Origin: Gadus chalcogrammus
Taxonomy: Eukaryota; Chordata; Actinopteri; Gadiformes; Gadidae
Assembly (NCBI RefSeq): GCF_026213295.1
Contig: NC_079414.1
Location: forward strand, 11,038,362 to 11,102,361
Length of the DNA stretch: 64,000 nucleotides
Direction of reading: 5' to 3'
Part shown: piece by piece, positions 13,039-25,341 of the stretch
Position numbering within the stretch: the stretch's first letter is position 1
Layout: each line of letters begins with the position of its first letter
Position numbers and translations under genes: made by a program
The notes under the pieces: model-generated
What the model was told of the DNA's origin: nothing
Database searches by the model: none
What the model saw: the letters and a program-made list of their open reading frames with translations, nothing else

Positions 13039-15580
13039 TCACAGGTACCGGCGGTAGTGCTTGCCAAAGCATTCCATGTGCAGTGGCAGGTTGCACTGTT
13101 TGCAACCGTAAACAGTTGGCCCACCTTCCTTTTCATCGTCAGGGACAAGCTGACACTCCCTGCACTGTTTTCTTTTATCATAAATTTTACCAAAGTCATG
13201 CTGTGGAGTAGGTGTGTCTCCTCCAGCTGGAGATGGAGATGAAGGCGGAGGAGGGGATGGAGAAGGAGGGAAGAATCTTCTTCCTGCAGATGGAGATGGG
13301 GAAACAGGAGGAGATGGAGAAGGAGAGAAGAATCTTCTTCCTGATAGTCCAGCAATTGGAGAGGAAGGAGAAGATGGAGAAGCAGGAGGAGGAGAAAAAG
13401 GAGAAGATGGAGAAGCAGGAGGAGGAGAAAAAGGAGAAGATGGAGAAGCAGGAGGAGGATGAAAAGGAGGAGGAGTCACAGGAACAGCCCTTGTTCTCAG
13501 TGGTGAGATGAGCTGCTCTGCCAGGTCCTCCATCCAGTTCTTGAATCCTTTGTATCTGGTTCTGAAGGCTGTTCCTCCAACAGACCTCGCAGCTATGTAG
13601 GCATTGTGGCAGGACACGGACAGGAGAAAGAAGAAGACCCTCCTCCACCACTTCTTCGATCTATGTTGGAACCCGTAGTAGCCAACCATCTGATCCAGCA
13701 GATCGACGCCTGGAACACACACGACACTCAGTTGACACACATGACACTCACACATGACACTCACACATTTGCACTCAAAAGAGCAACAAAAGTCAAACAA
13801 ACCTTTCATGTACTTTTGGTAGTCTGCTAGGCAAGCTGGCACTACCACCGGGACGCGGTTGGCTCCATCCTTTCTCCTGTTTACGGTCCCCGTCTCAGTT
13901 GGGTCATGGTGGTTGGACAACACCATGACCGTCTTTGTGTCTTGCCAAATACAAAATGTGAGGTCGTCCATCTGAGCGACCCTGTATTCGTGCTTGTTGA
14001 GTGAGGCTTTCTTTCGAAGCAGCTCACTCTTTGGGAGTCCCCTCCGGTTGGCACGAACAGTGCCACAAGCATACAGGCCATGGGTCCTCATCTCCTCCAA
14101 GAGACCTACCCCGGTGTAAAAATTGTCCATGTAGATGGACAGGTGAGAGCCGTAATATGGTCTGGCTAAATCCATAACCACACGATGTGCCAGGCCCTTC
14201 TCTCCTGACCCTTCACGACCAGCATAGACCTGGAAGTTGGTCACATATCCAGTGGCGCTCTCAGCCATTACCCACACCTTGATACCCCACTTTGTAGGCT
14301 TCATGGAGAGTTACTGCCTGAAGGAGAGACGCCCTTTGAATTTAATCATGCTCTCATCCACAGACACATTGCCATCCACCTCATAAAGTGCCTGGAATTG
14401 AGCCAGGAGGTAATCTAGGAACCAGCGCATTTTCCACATCTTGTCATCTCTGTTGACTGCTGCCTGGTTGTCCTGGAGGTGTAGATACCTGAAAATGCAG
14501 AAATAGACACAGATCTTAGATGAAAGCACAATATCAAACAAAGTTACCTTGGATGAAAGCATAATTTAAAATATTATCATAATTGCTGTGCGTTGTAACA
14601 TAATATTCTGTCTATATTGTTAATTACATTGGACTGTAAGCTACTATTTATACTTGTATGTGATTGAATAAAAATACTATGCAAAAAAACTGTCTGTGTT
14701 TTAAATTACATGCACTTGTATGTGATGACTACTGAATAAAAGTATTATGCATAATACAAATACAATTGCATTTCATCCTAAGAAGTAGCGTAATTAAAAG
14801 ATACAGGCTATAATTTGGGAATGTATAGTAGCCTAGGCCTTATTGTTCTGGAGATCGCAGTTAGGTGTGAAATTCCAGAGAAGCTTATCTGGTTTTACGC
14901 ACCCGGGTGCTTTACGCATCTCCGGGACAGTAATACATCTCTTACATATAAACTGTCGTAATTTCTTATTACAGCATCATCACAATCAATAAGTATTACT
15001 ATTGTCCTTACCTCCAGATGGCCGCAAATCTGTCCCGGGACATATTTCTGGCGAATTGCGTCCGAAAGAGATTCTTACTCTGTCGCCAGTAATCTCTTCG
15101 CACCGGCAACACAAGCAGCCCCATTCCCATACAGATACCAATAAAGGTCTTCATCTCCGGCACAGTTACCGGAGACCACCTTGCCGTCTTCGCTCTGGTC
15201 GGTGTTTGTTCGACCTGGTCTCTATATCTGTTTGTCTCTGTGACGAGATGTGTCCAAAGTTCCTCCTTAAAAATCTTCTCAAATGCCTGTAGCGGTGTGG
15301 CATCTTGAGGCAAATCGAGCTTCACCCCTGGTGTCCTGTTGAAGGCACTCCGTGGATTTCGATGGAAGTTGTCCGTCTTCCAGTTGGTCTGGAAACCCTC
15401 AAACTCCCCTAAATCATCTTCTTCTTCCTCGTCGTCGTCATTCACGAACATGTGCCGTAACCATAATTCCCGGTCAATCGGTTCGTATTCGTCATCAGAG
15501 TACTCGGCCTCATCAACATCTTCGAAGCCGAGAAACTCCTCGAAATCGCTACCGTCAGAAAAGTCTTCAAATTCCGCCAT
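13039..15580 (-). pseudogene. piggyBac transposase, three exons, one stop codon
   Basis: A DDE transposase of the DDE_Tnp_1_7 (PGBD-like) family. Three exons can be placed: 15580-15012, 14488-13803 and 13709-13039. Introns have GT-AG ends; the second, 13802-13710, is only 93 bases and is open in frame. Joined, they give 642 codons. The N-terminus is acidic (MAEFEDFSDG...). Catalytic aspartates are visible in VDESM, YMDNFYTG and GVDLLDQM. The C-terminus has a cysteine-rich CRECQ...CKQCNLPLHMEC zinc-binding region. A TAA at 14311-14313 replaces the residue after GRLSFRQ, where relatives have an aromatic residue, so the copy cannot make full-length protein without read-through. The family cuts and pastes DNA at TTAA. 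Confidence 0.93.
13370..13462. repeat. 30-bp minisatellite within the transposase gene
   Basis: About three copies of a 30-base unit encode repeats of PPPASPSSPFS on the - strand, within a proline/serine-rich linker between the catalytic core and the zinc-binding tail. The expansion keeps the frame. Confidence 0.85.
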
Positions 15581-16107
15581 AGCTTGAATACATTTCTGAA
15601 CTAAACTCACGAGGAACAAGTTGACACCTATATGTGTCTATTCTGAGGCATTTCATTGGCCCAGAGGCCGACACTTTGGGCCGAAAAACCGAATATATTA
15701 GAAAAATGACGCAAACGCTTTCCCGTCCTTAAAGGTAGAATGACGCAACAGCGCTCCCGGCTTTAAAGGTAGAACAGCGGTAATGCTTTCCCGGCTTAAA
15801 TGGGTTAATACTTGACCACAAATGAGTCACCAATGTCTGTTTGCCTTGTTTGACACTAACATGTAGGATATTCATTAAAGAATACTTTGTATAAATGCAG
15901 CTGCAGCAGGATCTTTATTAGAGAGCTAAAGGTCTTCATCACACGGGTGTAATAATAGAGGAGAACACAGGTGTATCTCATGACCTTAGTTAAGGCCACT
16001 GGCATGCCTAGCCTATAATGAACTAAATGAGCTACACCTGTTTTTGCCCCCACTATTACACCTCTGTGATAAAGGCCTCTGGACATTGTTAGATAGCCTA
16101 CAACCTT

Positions 16108-17653
16108 AGGCCCCGTTTACACGAGGACGCTTGCGGGTAAAAACAACAAAATATTTTATCGGAAGTGCCTTTCGTTTAGACGGTGACGGCGTTTTTGGGG
16201 ATGGAAAACGCATAAATCTGAAACCACCCTCCAGAGTGGAAAAGTTGAAAACGCTCCGCCGTAGGGTTCCGTCTACACTGCCAAGACGCAAAAACACTGC
16301 TCAGATCTGCTCACGTTGCGTACACGTTTACGTCACATACATGTGCCAGTACAAAGAAATAAACAAACATGTCAGATTACCGTAATTTTCGGACTATAAA
16401 CCGCGCCTTTTTTCCCATTTTTTGATTCTGCAGCTTATATAAAGGTGCGGCTAATCTATGGATTTTTAAAGCTAACGGCCACTCGGAAAATTTGTATTCA
16501 AAGCTTAAATCAGTATTCGGAGCTTCGTTGTTTTTTTTCCACATACGAGACGTTACCAGAGCGAGGGAGGCAAACTATAAGCGTCAGCGACACCAAGCAG
16601 AGAAGCGAGAGAGGTGGAGGAAGAATAGATATCTTGTTTCCCTTTACTTTATAACACAACATTAGCGGGATCTCGGAAGGAAAAGTAATACTTAGCGAAA
16701 TGCTAACGTTTGCTTAGTTGTTTGTTTACGTTCGCTGTACAGCGCAGCGCCAATCAACTGGGACTGGCTTGCTGCAGAGCGTGAGCATCTTGGGAATACC
16801 CGGACAATATAATGGATATAATATGGACACAAAAGACAATCAATATTCGGTATTTGTTATGGATTTATTGTACAAATTCCCTGAAAAGATGCACGTTCCA
16901 GGATGAATTGAAAAGCTCCCGTAAGGGCTGAGATGGCGGAGGACAGCTGATTTGGAACGGAACAACAGCTGTTCGCTTTCACAGGGGAAAACTAAGGAAC
17001 TTCAACCTACTTAGGCCTACTAATTAAGGTTCAAAAGCTATTAAATCTTCAACAAAATATGCAGATACTGTCAAAATCGGTTCCAGGGAATATATAGGGA
17101 TTATTAGTATTCGAAGTAGTATTCGAAGCCTGAAAAATGGCATTTGGGCCAGCGCTAATGGTAATTAAACATTAAATCACCTGCGGCTTATAGTCTAGTG
17201 CCACTTATATATGTACACATCATTCAATTTAGCTGCTGCAACTTATACTCTGGTGCACCTTATAGTGCGGAAAATACGGTATTTCCATGCGTCGGACCTT
17301 CAAGCTGCTCTGGCAGCTCTAACAAGCGTACAGGAGTCTTTCCACGAAATGTACAGGATATGTACAGATAGTATTACTGAACAGTGAAGGAATTTTTGGG
17401 TATTTGCGGCACGGATAAGAGAAGAAGCAAGATTCTACGCATGCGCTCAGACATGGTGGTTTTGTGTTATAGTGTATCACAGCACCACCTAGCCGCCTGG
17501 CATGCATACCCAATCGAATTCCACACACTTTTGCGTCACCGTATGCACGCAGATTTCCTCCCGAAAACGCTCGTCTAAACGCGGAATAAAAAGTGAAGAC
17601 GCGACGCCACTTTTGCGTCTTCTGTTCAGACCGTCATCGTGTAAACGTAACCT
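16108..17653. mobile_element. Non-autonomous DNA transposon (hAT-like MITE)
   Basis: The left end reads CCCCGTTTACACGAGGACG and the right end, read in reverse, TTACGTTTACACGATGACG. Subterminal sequence is rich in GACG/CGTC and GCGTTTT motifs, typical of fish MITEs. No clear target duplication is visible, so the exact borders and superfamily are uncertain. It contains a second element (16379-17281). Confidence 0.65.
16379..17281. mobile_element. Nested element with TACCGTATTTTC-type ends
   Basis: The left end is TACCGTAATTTTCGGACTAT. The right end in reverse is TACCGTATTTTCCGCACTAT, followed by ATAAGGTGCACC-like sequence that also appears on the left. Flanking TA on each side fits a TA duplication. 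No transposase remains. The element sits inside the 16108-17653 MITE and therefore inserted later. I know this terminus as widespread in vertebrate genomes but do not assign a superfamily. Confidence 0.7.
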
Positions 17654-18655
17654 AAGATACATCTTTCCAGCACAAAGAGTGTGTGTGTTTGTGTGTGTGT
17701 GTGTGTGTATATGTGAGTATGTGCGTACTTGCGTACGTGTGTGAGTGTGTGTTTGTTCTGGGTCAGCCGGACGGCACTCATAATCATGAGGCTATTTCAG
17801 ATCTGCAGAATCTTGCTTTCATCTGGGAGACGCAATTATGAGCAATTACCTCCCACTGACGTTCGCCAGGAAACAGTAGAGCTACTAGGCTTTGGGTAAA
17901 CCCAGCATGCTAGCACGATGGCTAACCTAACAATGCTGTGTGGCAGCATTGGGGCCCACTTAAACCAACAACAAACTTAAAAAGATTTACAGAACTAGAA
18001 TGACCAAATGAACACAAATCTCTTAATCAAGTTGATTTTAAGTTTTCAATCTGCAGATGAAGTGCATGTTAAAACAATATAACAGTGTTTTGGAGTGTGG
18101 CCCAGGAGCCCTGATCCACGGCTTGAGAAGCGCTGCAGTGTAGGAGAAGTAGCTCTGCACTATCACATCATGGGCCACATTAATATTGAGAGAAATGGCT
18201 CTCCATAAACGGCAATTCGTTTTTTTTACTGTTCAGCCAAATCGCAAAAACCTTCCAAACCTTGTGAGGGAGGTTTATTTGGGAATCAACAGCTGATGTT
18301 GAATTAAATTAAGTCTTCAGAGAATAACAATATAAAATTGAAATCCCCCGGACTGGATTCTTAGTTGACAAACTGTATAGTAAACATCCTCCTTGACCTT
18401 GTACCCACTAAACATTGGACATTGGATAGATGTGCAGATCATGTCTATGTCTGGTCCATCGGTCCATGACCAATTCTGGACATCTATTTTACGTCCAAAC
18501 TACTACACTTGTACCTAGGTACATTTGGATGTCAAACCATGAACCAACTTAGACGTCATATTGATGTTCAACATTTCACCTTTGAGCTGGGTACATTTTT
18601 TGGACGCAATTCGGACGCCTATGATAATGACAGGTGCAGGAAATGCATACATGAT

Positions 18656-18989
<334 letters not shown>

Positions 18990-19934
18990 TATATAATATA
19001 ACAATACTATGAAGGTCAGTGGATGTTACCATTAGCTGAACCCACTGCAGGGACACAAGGTGTGAAATGTGAGACACATTCTGGGAGCAACTAGTTTTCA
19101 AAAATTCAATTTATATATTCATGCCTAATGTAATAACGTGTATAAAACAAATGTGCTATCAATATACACATCTTGCATTTATACTGAGATGAGATGAATC
19201 CCCCGCATATCAGTCAAGAAGAGAGGTACCATGGATACAGTAAAACGTTTGATTATGAATAAAATCCAATCAAAGTTCATTCCCCCAGGCAAAATTATTC
19301 CTCTGTTTGACAAACCATGCCAAACCTATTTTTGCTTCACATTAAAATTGAATCATCTCATTTTCCAGCGTTTTTCTGATTGTGATTTGCCTTTGGATGA
19401 TGGATGTCCCTTTTGCCAATAACATCATTCCCCACATAAATTACAGGCTGCAAAGTTTCAAATAGGACTTTTGCTGTTGGTTGTTTGATCAAATCAAAGC
19501 ATGTATTAGTTGCGATAAATAGTTGTTTTTTTAAACGTATCTCTTTCTTTATACATTCATTTCATTATACACATTAACAGAAAGTGGTTAAAAAACAAAG
19601 GAACTTTGTTGCAAAAATCCATCCTGATCCAGCTTGACGTGTATACATATATTTGTGTGTGTTTGAATTGATAAATAACCTTTAATAGCTAAATGTCATA
19701 TATTTGTATATATATTGTTCTTATCTCAGCCGCTGCATATATTTATATATTTACTATTTACTTATAAATATATATTTCAGTTCATATAGGACTTTGTTAT
19801 GTATATATATACAATAAAAATCATGACATATATGTGTTCATAAATGCCATGCTTAGATTAGCTTATTTGTCTTCCCGTAAATCCTGGATGAATGTGCTGT
19901 CGTGTTCTCATCCTGGCCCCCCTGGTCCCCCCAG

Positions 19935-20539
19935 GCTCCCTGTTCCCGGCGCTGAAGCCATCCGACACGCTGTTCAAGGTGGTGTTCTGGCTGGGCTACT
20001 TCAACAGCTGCATCAACCCCATGATCTACCCCTGCTCCAGCCAGGAGTTCCAGCGTGCCTTCACCCGACTGCTGCGCTGCCGCTGCCAGCGCCGCCGCCG
20101 CAGGCTTCGCCGCTTCTACGACCAGCGGTGGCGGACCGCCGTGAAGGGGATCCAGAGGGAGCGCATTGGGAGGGGGGGTTACGGGCCGGCCGCCGCCCTA
20201 CACGGCTCCACCGACGGCGGCATCGGCGGCGTGGGCGGGTCGCTGGTGTACCCGACCTCGCCGTCGACCGGGAGCTCTCTGCGCTTCAAGGGCTGGCGTC
20301 TGTTCCCGCCCCTGCGGACCTCGTCCTTCCAGCTCAGGGAGAAGATGAACAGCCTGTCGAGGAAGATCACCACAAGGGGTGGGGGCTCAGCAGGCGGGAC
20401 CGGGGGCAGCGCCGGCTCCTCGCTGCACAGGAACGACGTCGATACAGTGTCCATGGGGATGTATGGCGAGTGCGAACCGGGCAGCTATCAGGTGTATGAC
20501 TTCCCAGACTGCTACGACCTGAAGGAGACTGACATTTAA
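19935..20539 (+). CDS. adra1d: Alpha-1D adrenergic receptor, exon 2
   Basis: Supplies the rest of codon 321 through residue 521. It starts after the AG at 19933-19934 and restores the frame as [11 protein letters not shown], matching the alpha-1 family across the junction. It encodes TM7 with the N348-P349-M350-I351-Y352 motif, a palmitoylation-type cysteine region (RLLRCRCQ) and an arginine run. The long basic, glycine-rich cytoplasmic tail ends -LKETDI. That terminus matches the mammalian ADRA1D tail, a known PDZ ligand for syntrophins, and is the main reason for calling subtype 1D. The exon is GC-rich like exon 1. The gene is intact on inspection. Confidence 0.96.
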
Positions 20540-20905
20540 AGACTCGGGTTGAGGAGGAGGTGGGTAGTGCTGATGGCCCTGAGACGGGGCGCAGGGGGGA
20601 GGGTGGGGTATGGTGGGAAACCTGCAGAGCAACACATGGGGATGTAGGTCCTTGATGGTAGAAAGTAATTTACACTGTGACTTTGACTTGGGGTTTGGGG
20701 ATGAGCTAATTTGAGCTGCAACAAATGCTTATGTTATTTATTACGGGGGAGAGGAATGTTTAACTGCTGAGACAACCGCTGTTGGTCGACGGTTAGCAGT
20801 GAGCTCAATTTGACTGTCCTTGTTATGTTAAAGTATTTTGTTATTTCTTACAAAGCATTTGTCAATCCTGCTCTGTCAAATAAACAACAAGGGGATGGAA
20901 AAAAA
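20540..20905 (+). terminator. adra1d 3' UTR with poly(A) signal
   Basis: A canonical AATAAA lies at 20879-20884, about 340 bases after the stop codon, and is the first good signal in this strand. The cleavage site is inferred to follow within about 20-30 bases. Confidence 0.65.
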
Positions 20906-22604
20906 GAACGACCATGTTATATATATATAAAAGGTGTGTCAGCTTTGAATAGCAGTGGAAGGAATTTATCAAGCTTGAGGCTTGTTTTCCACGTAAAGGT
21001 CTGGCCTGGGATGAATGTGCTGCAACATTATAATGGATTGAATGGGATTTTTGCGTGTGTCGGGTGGAGATATCAGAGGGTAAATGGAATTTCTGCTACT
21101 GTCCGTTTTATGGGACAACAAGCTGCATTCACCTATGATAGGAGAACTCCAATAACCCTGTAATTTTGTAAATATGAGGTGTGAAGAAAATAGAAAATTA
21201 AAATGATAAACATTTCATTCTGCACTTGGATTTCATCGTCAACTGTTTTCGATACTAACACATTGCATCTATCTATCACATTTAAACGGCGGTGCCAGTC
21301 TGGCTGATCAATGCATCTTAACCGACTAACCTAACTTTAGTAAAGGACCCGTTACCAATATAATTAGACAAAATCACTTCCTGGCGCCGATTCTTCCTTT
21401 GATAATTTTGCATTAATGCACCTGCCACAAAGGTTATCATTGCAATGCAGCACGTTCGTCTTTGTGATACACCATTTTGTAAAGTACTTGGATGGTGATT
21501 CACTGTTATTTTGTCCACAAACTCCGTACTGACCTAAACACATTGATTATAGTAGAGGAAAGTGCTATATGGCCATTGTTTACATTTGTGGCAGGGGTGC
21601 AAACGCTAAATTATCGTCAGCAGAATCGTTACTTACAAGTACTTTTGAAGATTTATATTGGTTACAGATGCTTTAGTGAATTAGTGTGGGGGATATCACT
21701 CATCCACTATTCACTATAGAAACATACAGTCTTTATTCAACATGAATATTAAATATATTATCTAAAACAATGAAAGGCTATGTCATTCAGAGCAGAGCTT
21801 GGTCCCCTTGGCCTGTTGGCACACCAAGGTCAAATTACTGAAGTGTCTTGTCTAGCGAAGTTATGATTAATGAAAAATTCTTTGAATGATTGTACTTAAG
21901 AAATCAAACAGGTTGACATGAATTGAAACTCGGAAATACTATAGAGTAGTTCTGGGTCTAAATTCTTACTGAACTTACCTCAGTGTGTGTGTGTGTGTGT
22001 GTGTTTGTGTGTGTGTGTGGGTGTGGGGGGGGGGGGGGGGGGGGTGCATGCGTGAGTGTGTGCCTGCATGTGCTGTGAGTTTGCCATAGACAGGTGTTAT
22101 GGAAACCATACTAGTAGACCAGCAAGCGATTTGCCATCACCACAGATTAAAAATGCAAAATATAACTTATATACTCTTAGTTTCTTACAGTTGAACTGAC
22201 TTGGCACAATACCCACTAAACCACTTTGCCCTGCCCTTCTTATCTGAAGGGTTCAGCATTCTTCAATCACGATATGTTACATTGACACCAAGCGTTTCCA
22301 ATGGGTAATGCAGTCCAAATTCCTCCTACGGGAGAGAGGTGTCTCCGCCCACACCCTCCTCCCCGGACTTGAGGCCCAAGTGGGTTGCCAGGTTGAGAAC
22401 AATAAACAAATTGAGCGTAACACAAGCCGAGCGCAACATGATATTTTGACACAAGCAAAAAATATATTTTTTGATTATGACAAATGACAAAGAGTAGAAC
22501 AGTCCAGTTGATCAGCTAATGTATACATCTGCAACTTATTTGTCGGCAAATGATGAGCTCATGTTGCATTTGCCTTGAATTGCACAATTTAACAATTGCA
22601 TCTT
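20906..22604. other. Intergenic, with (GT)n(G)n at 21983-22044
   Basis: No gene is supported. A GT array passes into a G-run (about 22025-22044). Two related segments near 21370-21440 and 21575-21660 share TTTGTGGCAGG-like sequence in inverted orientation, a possible decayed repeat. Confidence 0.5.
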
Positions 22605-23386
22605 TGCGTTCACACCAAAAGATGCATTTGCTCCCCGAACGCGTTGACGCGTTGCGCGGCAAATCAAGTTTTGCGGCGCAACAAAAGTTTTGCGGCGCAG
22701 CAAAGGTTTTGACTCGCTGCAAACATTTTGTTGCGCCGCAGTTTTGCAGCGCGGGAAGTTTCGCGGTGCTTTTGAATTCATTCACAACCGACATTACGAG
22801 CATTGCATGTCTTTACCTGTTGTGGAAGAGGGAGAGACGTCGGAATGCCCGTCGTTTATGGGTTCATGAGACCATTCGGAGCCTGGAAGGCTGGTGCTGC
22901 CTGGCACCCAACTGGGTTTTGTTTGGGGTTGTTATGCTAGACCTTTAGCACACTTATACATACACATACTACTATAGTTTAGTTTAACTGTAAACACAAC
23001 TACACTACAGAATGCTGATTTGTGGGGTTTTTCGAGTTAACTCTAGGTCACTCCAAGGGAGTAACACTGATTGGCTGTTACGGCATGTTACTCAGTGGCA
23101 ACGCCTCCGTGGCAACGCTGTTGAACGCTGATTGGCTGTCATCACGCGTTTGCTGCCGAAAAGTTGAAATATTTCAACTCGAGCAGCATTTGACGCGCCG
23201 CAAAATACGTGAACGCGCCCGCCGCCCGTGCCCGGCAGCGGGAACGGGCATGCCGCGCTGCAAATCAGATTTTGACGCGCCGATTTTGACAATTAATCAT
23301 CAAACAGCAACGCGTCTCTACATTCACTTTGAATGGGATCGTGACGCGCGTCAACTTTTTGCATCTTTTGGTGTGAACGCAGGGTT
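22605..23386. mobile_element. Harbinger-type element with inverted ends
   Basis: Ends share GCGTTCACACCAAAAGATGC in inverted orientation (22606 onward and up to about 23381). The subterminal regions are full of GACGCG/CGCGTC and TTTGCGGCGC motifs that fold back. The middle (about 22795-22890) reads on the + strand as CLYLLWKRERRRNARRLWVH, resembling the N-terminus of fish PIF/Harbinger transposases. The rest of the gene is missing, so this is a deletion derivative. A related 367-bp copy lies at 41821-42187. Confidence 0.75.
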
Positions 23387-24261
23387 AAGATTAACCCGTG
23401 TTTTAGAACTGCTCTGGTCATGGTGCTGCAGCAGACAGTTTTTCTGTGCCAATTGGTTTAATATCTGGGAACCCGGAGGACTCAGGGAATGCTGAAACAT
23501 AACACAAGGCCGAAACAAAAACAAAACTTCAGACATGGAACTGAATTTTCAAAGGAGAAGTTTGTTCCTTACTTTCTGATGACCAATCGTGGCCATTTTA
23601 TGATTTAGTAAAGCTTATTTATTACATTTAGCACCTTTCAATAAACGATGGCAGATGGGATTAACAATGCTGATTATGTTGATATTTCTATGACATTTTG
23701 TGTATTACATCTGAGTCAGAGTCGGGCCGTCTAAACAAAGTGGCTCCAGCCCCTGTTGCCGCGGCTGATCCCGGCTGTTGGGTCAGAGCCACTACCTCAT
23801 TGAACATCTCTTTCAAACATATTATGCAGATCATCATAAGGGGCTGACACTTGTTGTTAGGATGCTACGTTAACGTGATTTTGCATCCAAATAAAATGGG
23901 ATTTATTTAAACTTGAGAAATTCTAATAAAGATAATTACATTTAAGCTCTTATTCTTTAAGTTATGTCAGCCTATTGTTTCCAAAGTAAGTTGACACATT
24001 GCAGCTTTGAAAATACTGGAGACGCTGTACAAATATACAATCACATAATACATTGGTTCAATCCCTTTGAGTCGGCTATTTCTGGCACCACAAATGTGTA
24101 CTTTAATGAATTCCTTCATTTTCTACTTGTGTTTACACTCCTGAACCAATCTAAGATAAGCGAGTTGCCTAAAGCCCTTGTGATGATGAACGAAACGGAA
24201 TATAATGGGATCCCAAGTCCCTAAATCCAACACCAAACAAACAAAAACAACAGAAAGCGCT
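23387..24261. other. Intergenic, downstream of both receptor genes
   Basis: No gene seen. A possible poly(A) signal for the - strand receptor (AATAAA as the complement of 23902-23907) lies 355 bases past its stop codon. Confidence 0.45.
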
Positions 24262-25341
24262 CTACTGCTGATCAGTGTGCTCAGCACCCTCCTGAGACTG
24301 AGAGAGGTTTATTCTGGGGGACGCGCCGGGCAGACAGATCCTACACCCCATGATCATGAGGAAGGCCCTGCGGAAGGAGCGGTTGAACAAGCCATAAAGG
24401 AAGGGGTTGAGGGAGGAGTTGATGTACCCCAGCCACAGGAACACGTCCCACACCAGTGCGTGGGTGCTGTGCTCGATGAAGGGGTCCACGATGTTGACAG
24501 TGAAGAAGGGCATCCAGAAGAGCAGGAAGACCCCCATGATGATCCCCAGGGTCTTGGCCGCCTTCCTCTCTCTCCGCATGGCGTTGCGGTGCCGCTGCTT
24601 CTTGCTCGAGTCCTTCCCCACGCCGGCTGCCATCTGGCTCTCCATGGCGCTGATCTGCATGGCCTGCCGCTTGGCCGCCTTGTAGATCTTCCAGTAGGCC
24701 ACCAGCATGACCGCCATGGGCAGGTAGAACGCCACTAGGGAGGCCGTGACGGCGTAGGCGCGGTTCACCAGGAGCACACACACGTCCGGGGGCAGGGGGA
24801 CATCCACGCCGACCGCGTGGAGGCCCCCCATGATGGGGCCGAAGGAGATGAGCATAGGAATGGCCCAGCAACCCACGATCAGCGCCGCCACGCGGTCCCG
24901 CGACATCACCAGCGAGTAGAGCAGCGGGTTGCACACGGCGTAGTAGCGGTCGAAGGCGATGCAGCTGAGGTGGAAGATGGAGGCGCTGCACAGCATGACG
25001 TCCAGGCTGGAGTGCAGGCGGCAGAAGAGGGCGCCGAGCCGCCAGCAGCCGTCCAGGGTGCGCAGCATGCTGAAGGGCATCACCACCAGGCCCACAAGGC
25101 TGTCAGCCACCGCCAGGGACATGACGAAGCAGTTGGTGGGGGACTGCAACTGCTTGAAGTAGGCGATGGAGAGGACCACCAGCAGGTTGCCGACCACGGT
25201 GCAGACCACGGCGGCGCTGAGGAGGCTGTAGAGCAGCAGGCGGGAGGCCTGGTGGCGCTCCGTGGTGCAGGGTGGGGCGGTGCCGTGGAGGCTGGTGTCG
25301 GAGGGCTCAGGGGTCTGAGGGTCCAGGCTGCTGTTGTCCAT
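24262..25341 (-). CDS. Intronless aminergic receptor, TAAR/5-HT4-like
   Basis: A 359-residue class A receptor, predicted to bind a biogenic amine at the plasma membrane. The ATG at 25341 (MDNSSL) has a following G and gives a normal-length N-terminus with one NSS sequon. Key residues: D114 in TM3 (amine anchor), C107 with C188 (likely disulfide), D131-R132-Y133, W276 in FWMPFF, and N312-P313-F314-L315-Y316. TM1-TM3 (FKQLQSPTN, SLAVADSLVGLVVMP) resemble trace-amine receptors. TM4 and TM6-TM7 (GCWAIPMLISFGPIM, NIVDPFIEHS, FLWLGYINSSLNPFLY) resemble the serotonin 5-HT4 receptor. It lacks the Trp-Phe of the classic TAAR TM7 signature (NRSF instead). 5-HT4 genes have several introns; TAAR genes are usually single-exon, like this one. 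No frameshift or stop is seen. Ligand and name are unresolved. Confidence 0.92.
   Translation of the reverse strand: MDNSSLDPQTPEPSDTSLHGTAPPCTTERHQASRLLLYSLLSAAVVCTVVGNLLVVLSIAYFKQLQSPTNCFVMSLAVADSLVGLVVMPFSMLRTLDGCWRLGALFCRLHSSLDVMLCSASIFHLSCIAFDRYYAVCNPLLYSLVMSRDRVAALIVGCWAIPMLISFGPIMGGLHAVGVDVPLPPDVCVLLVNRAYAVTASLVAFYLPMAVMLVAYWKIYKAAKRQAMQISAMESQMAAGVGKDSSKKQRHRNAMRRERKAAKTLGIIMGVFLLFWMPFFTVNIVDPFIEHSTHALVWDVFLWLGYINSSLNPFLYGLFNRSFRRAFLMIMGCRICLPGASPRINLSQSQEGAEHTDQQ

Larger units (their letters stand above)
12600..15804 (-). mobile_element. Complete piggyBac-family transposon copy
   Basis: The element is flanked by TTAA at 12596-12599 and 15805-15808, the hallmark piggyBac target duplication. 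Its ends are inverted: CCCATTTAGGCC on the left, and CCCATTTAAGCC when the right end is read in reverse. It carries a transposase gene on the - strand (13039-15580). It lies antisense inside the adra1d intron. The nearly perfect ends and largely open reading frame suggest fairly recent insertion. Confidence 0.95.

Noticed and set aside
13196..13651. Ser/Phe-rich and Glu/Lys-rich frames around 13.2-13.6 kb
   Set aside because: Alternative frames of the Pro/Ser-rich linker and minisatellite in the piggyBac transposase.
22516..23536. Open frames rich in Arg/Ala/Gln at 22.5-23.5 kb
   Set aside because: They arise from the repeated GCGGCGC and GACGCG motifs of the Harbinger-type element, except for the short relic described.
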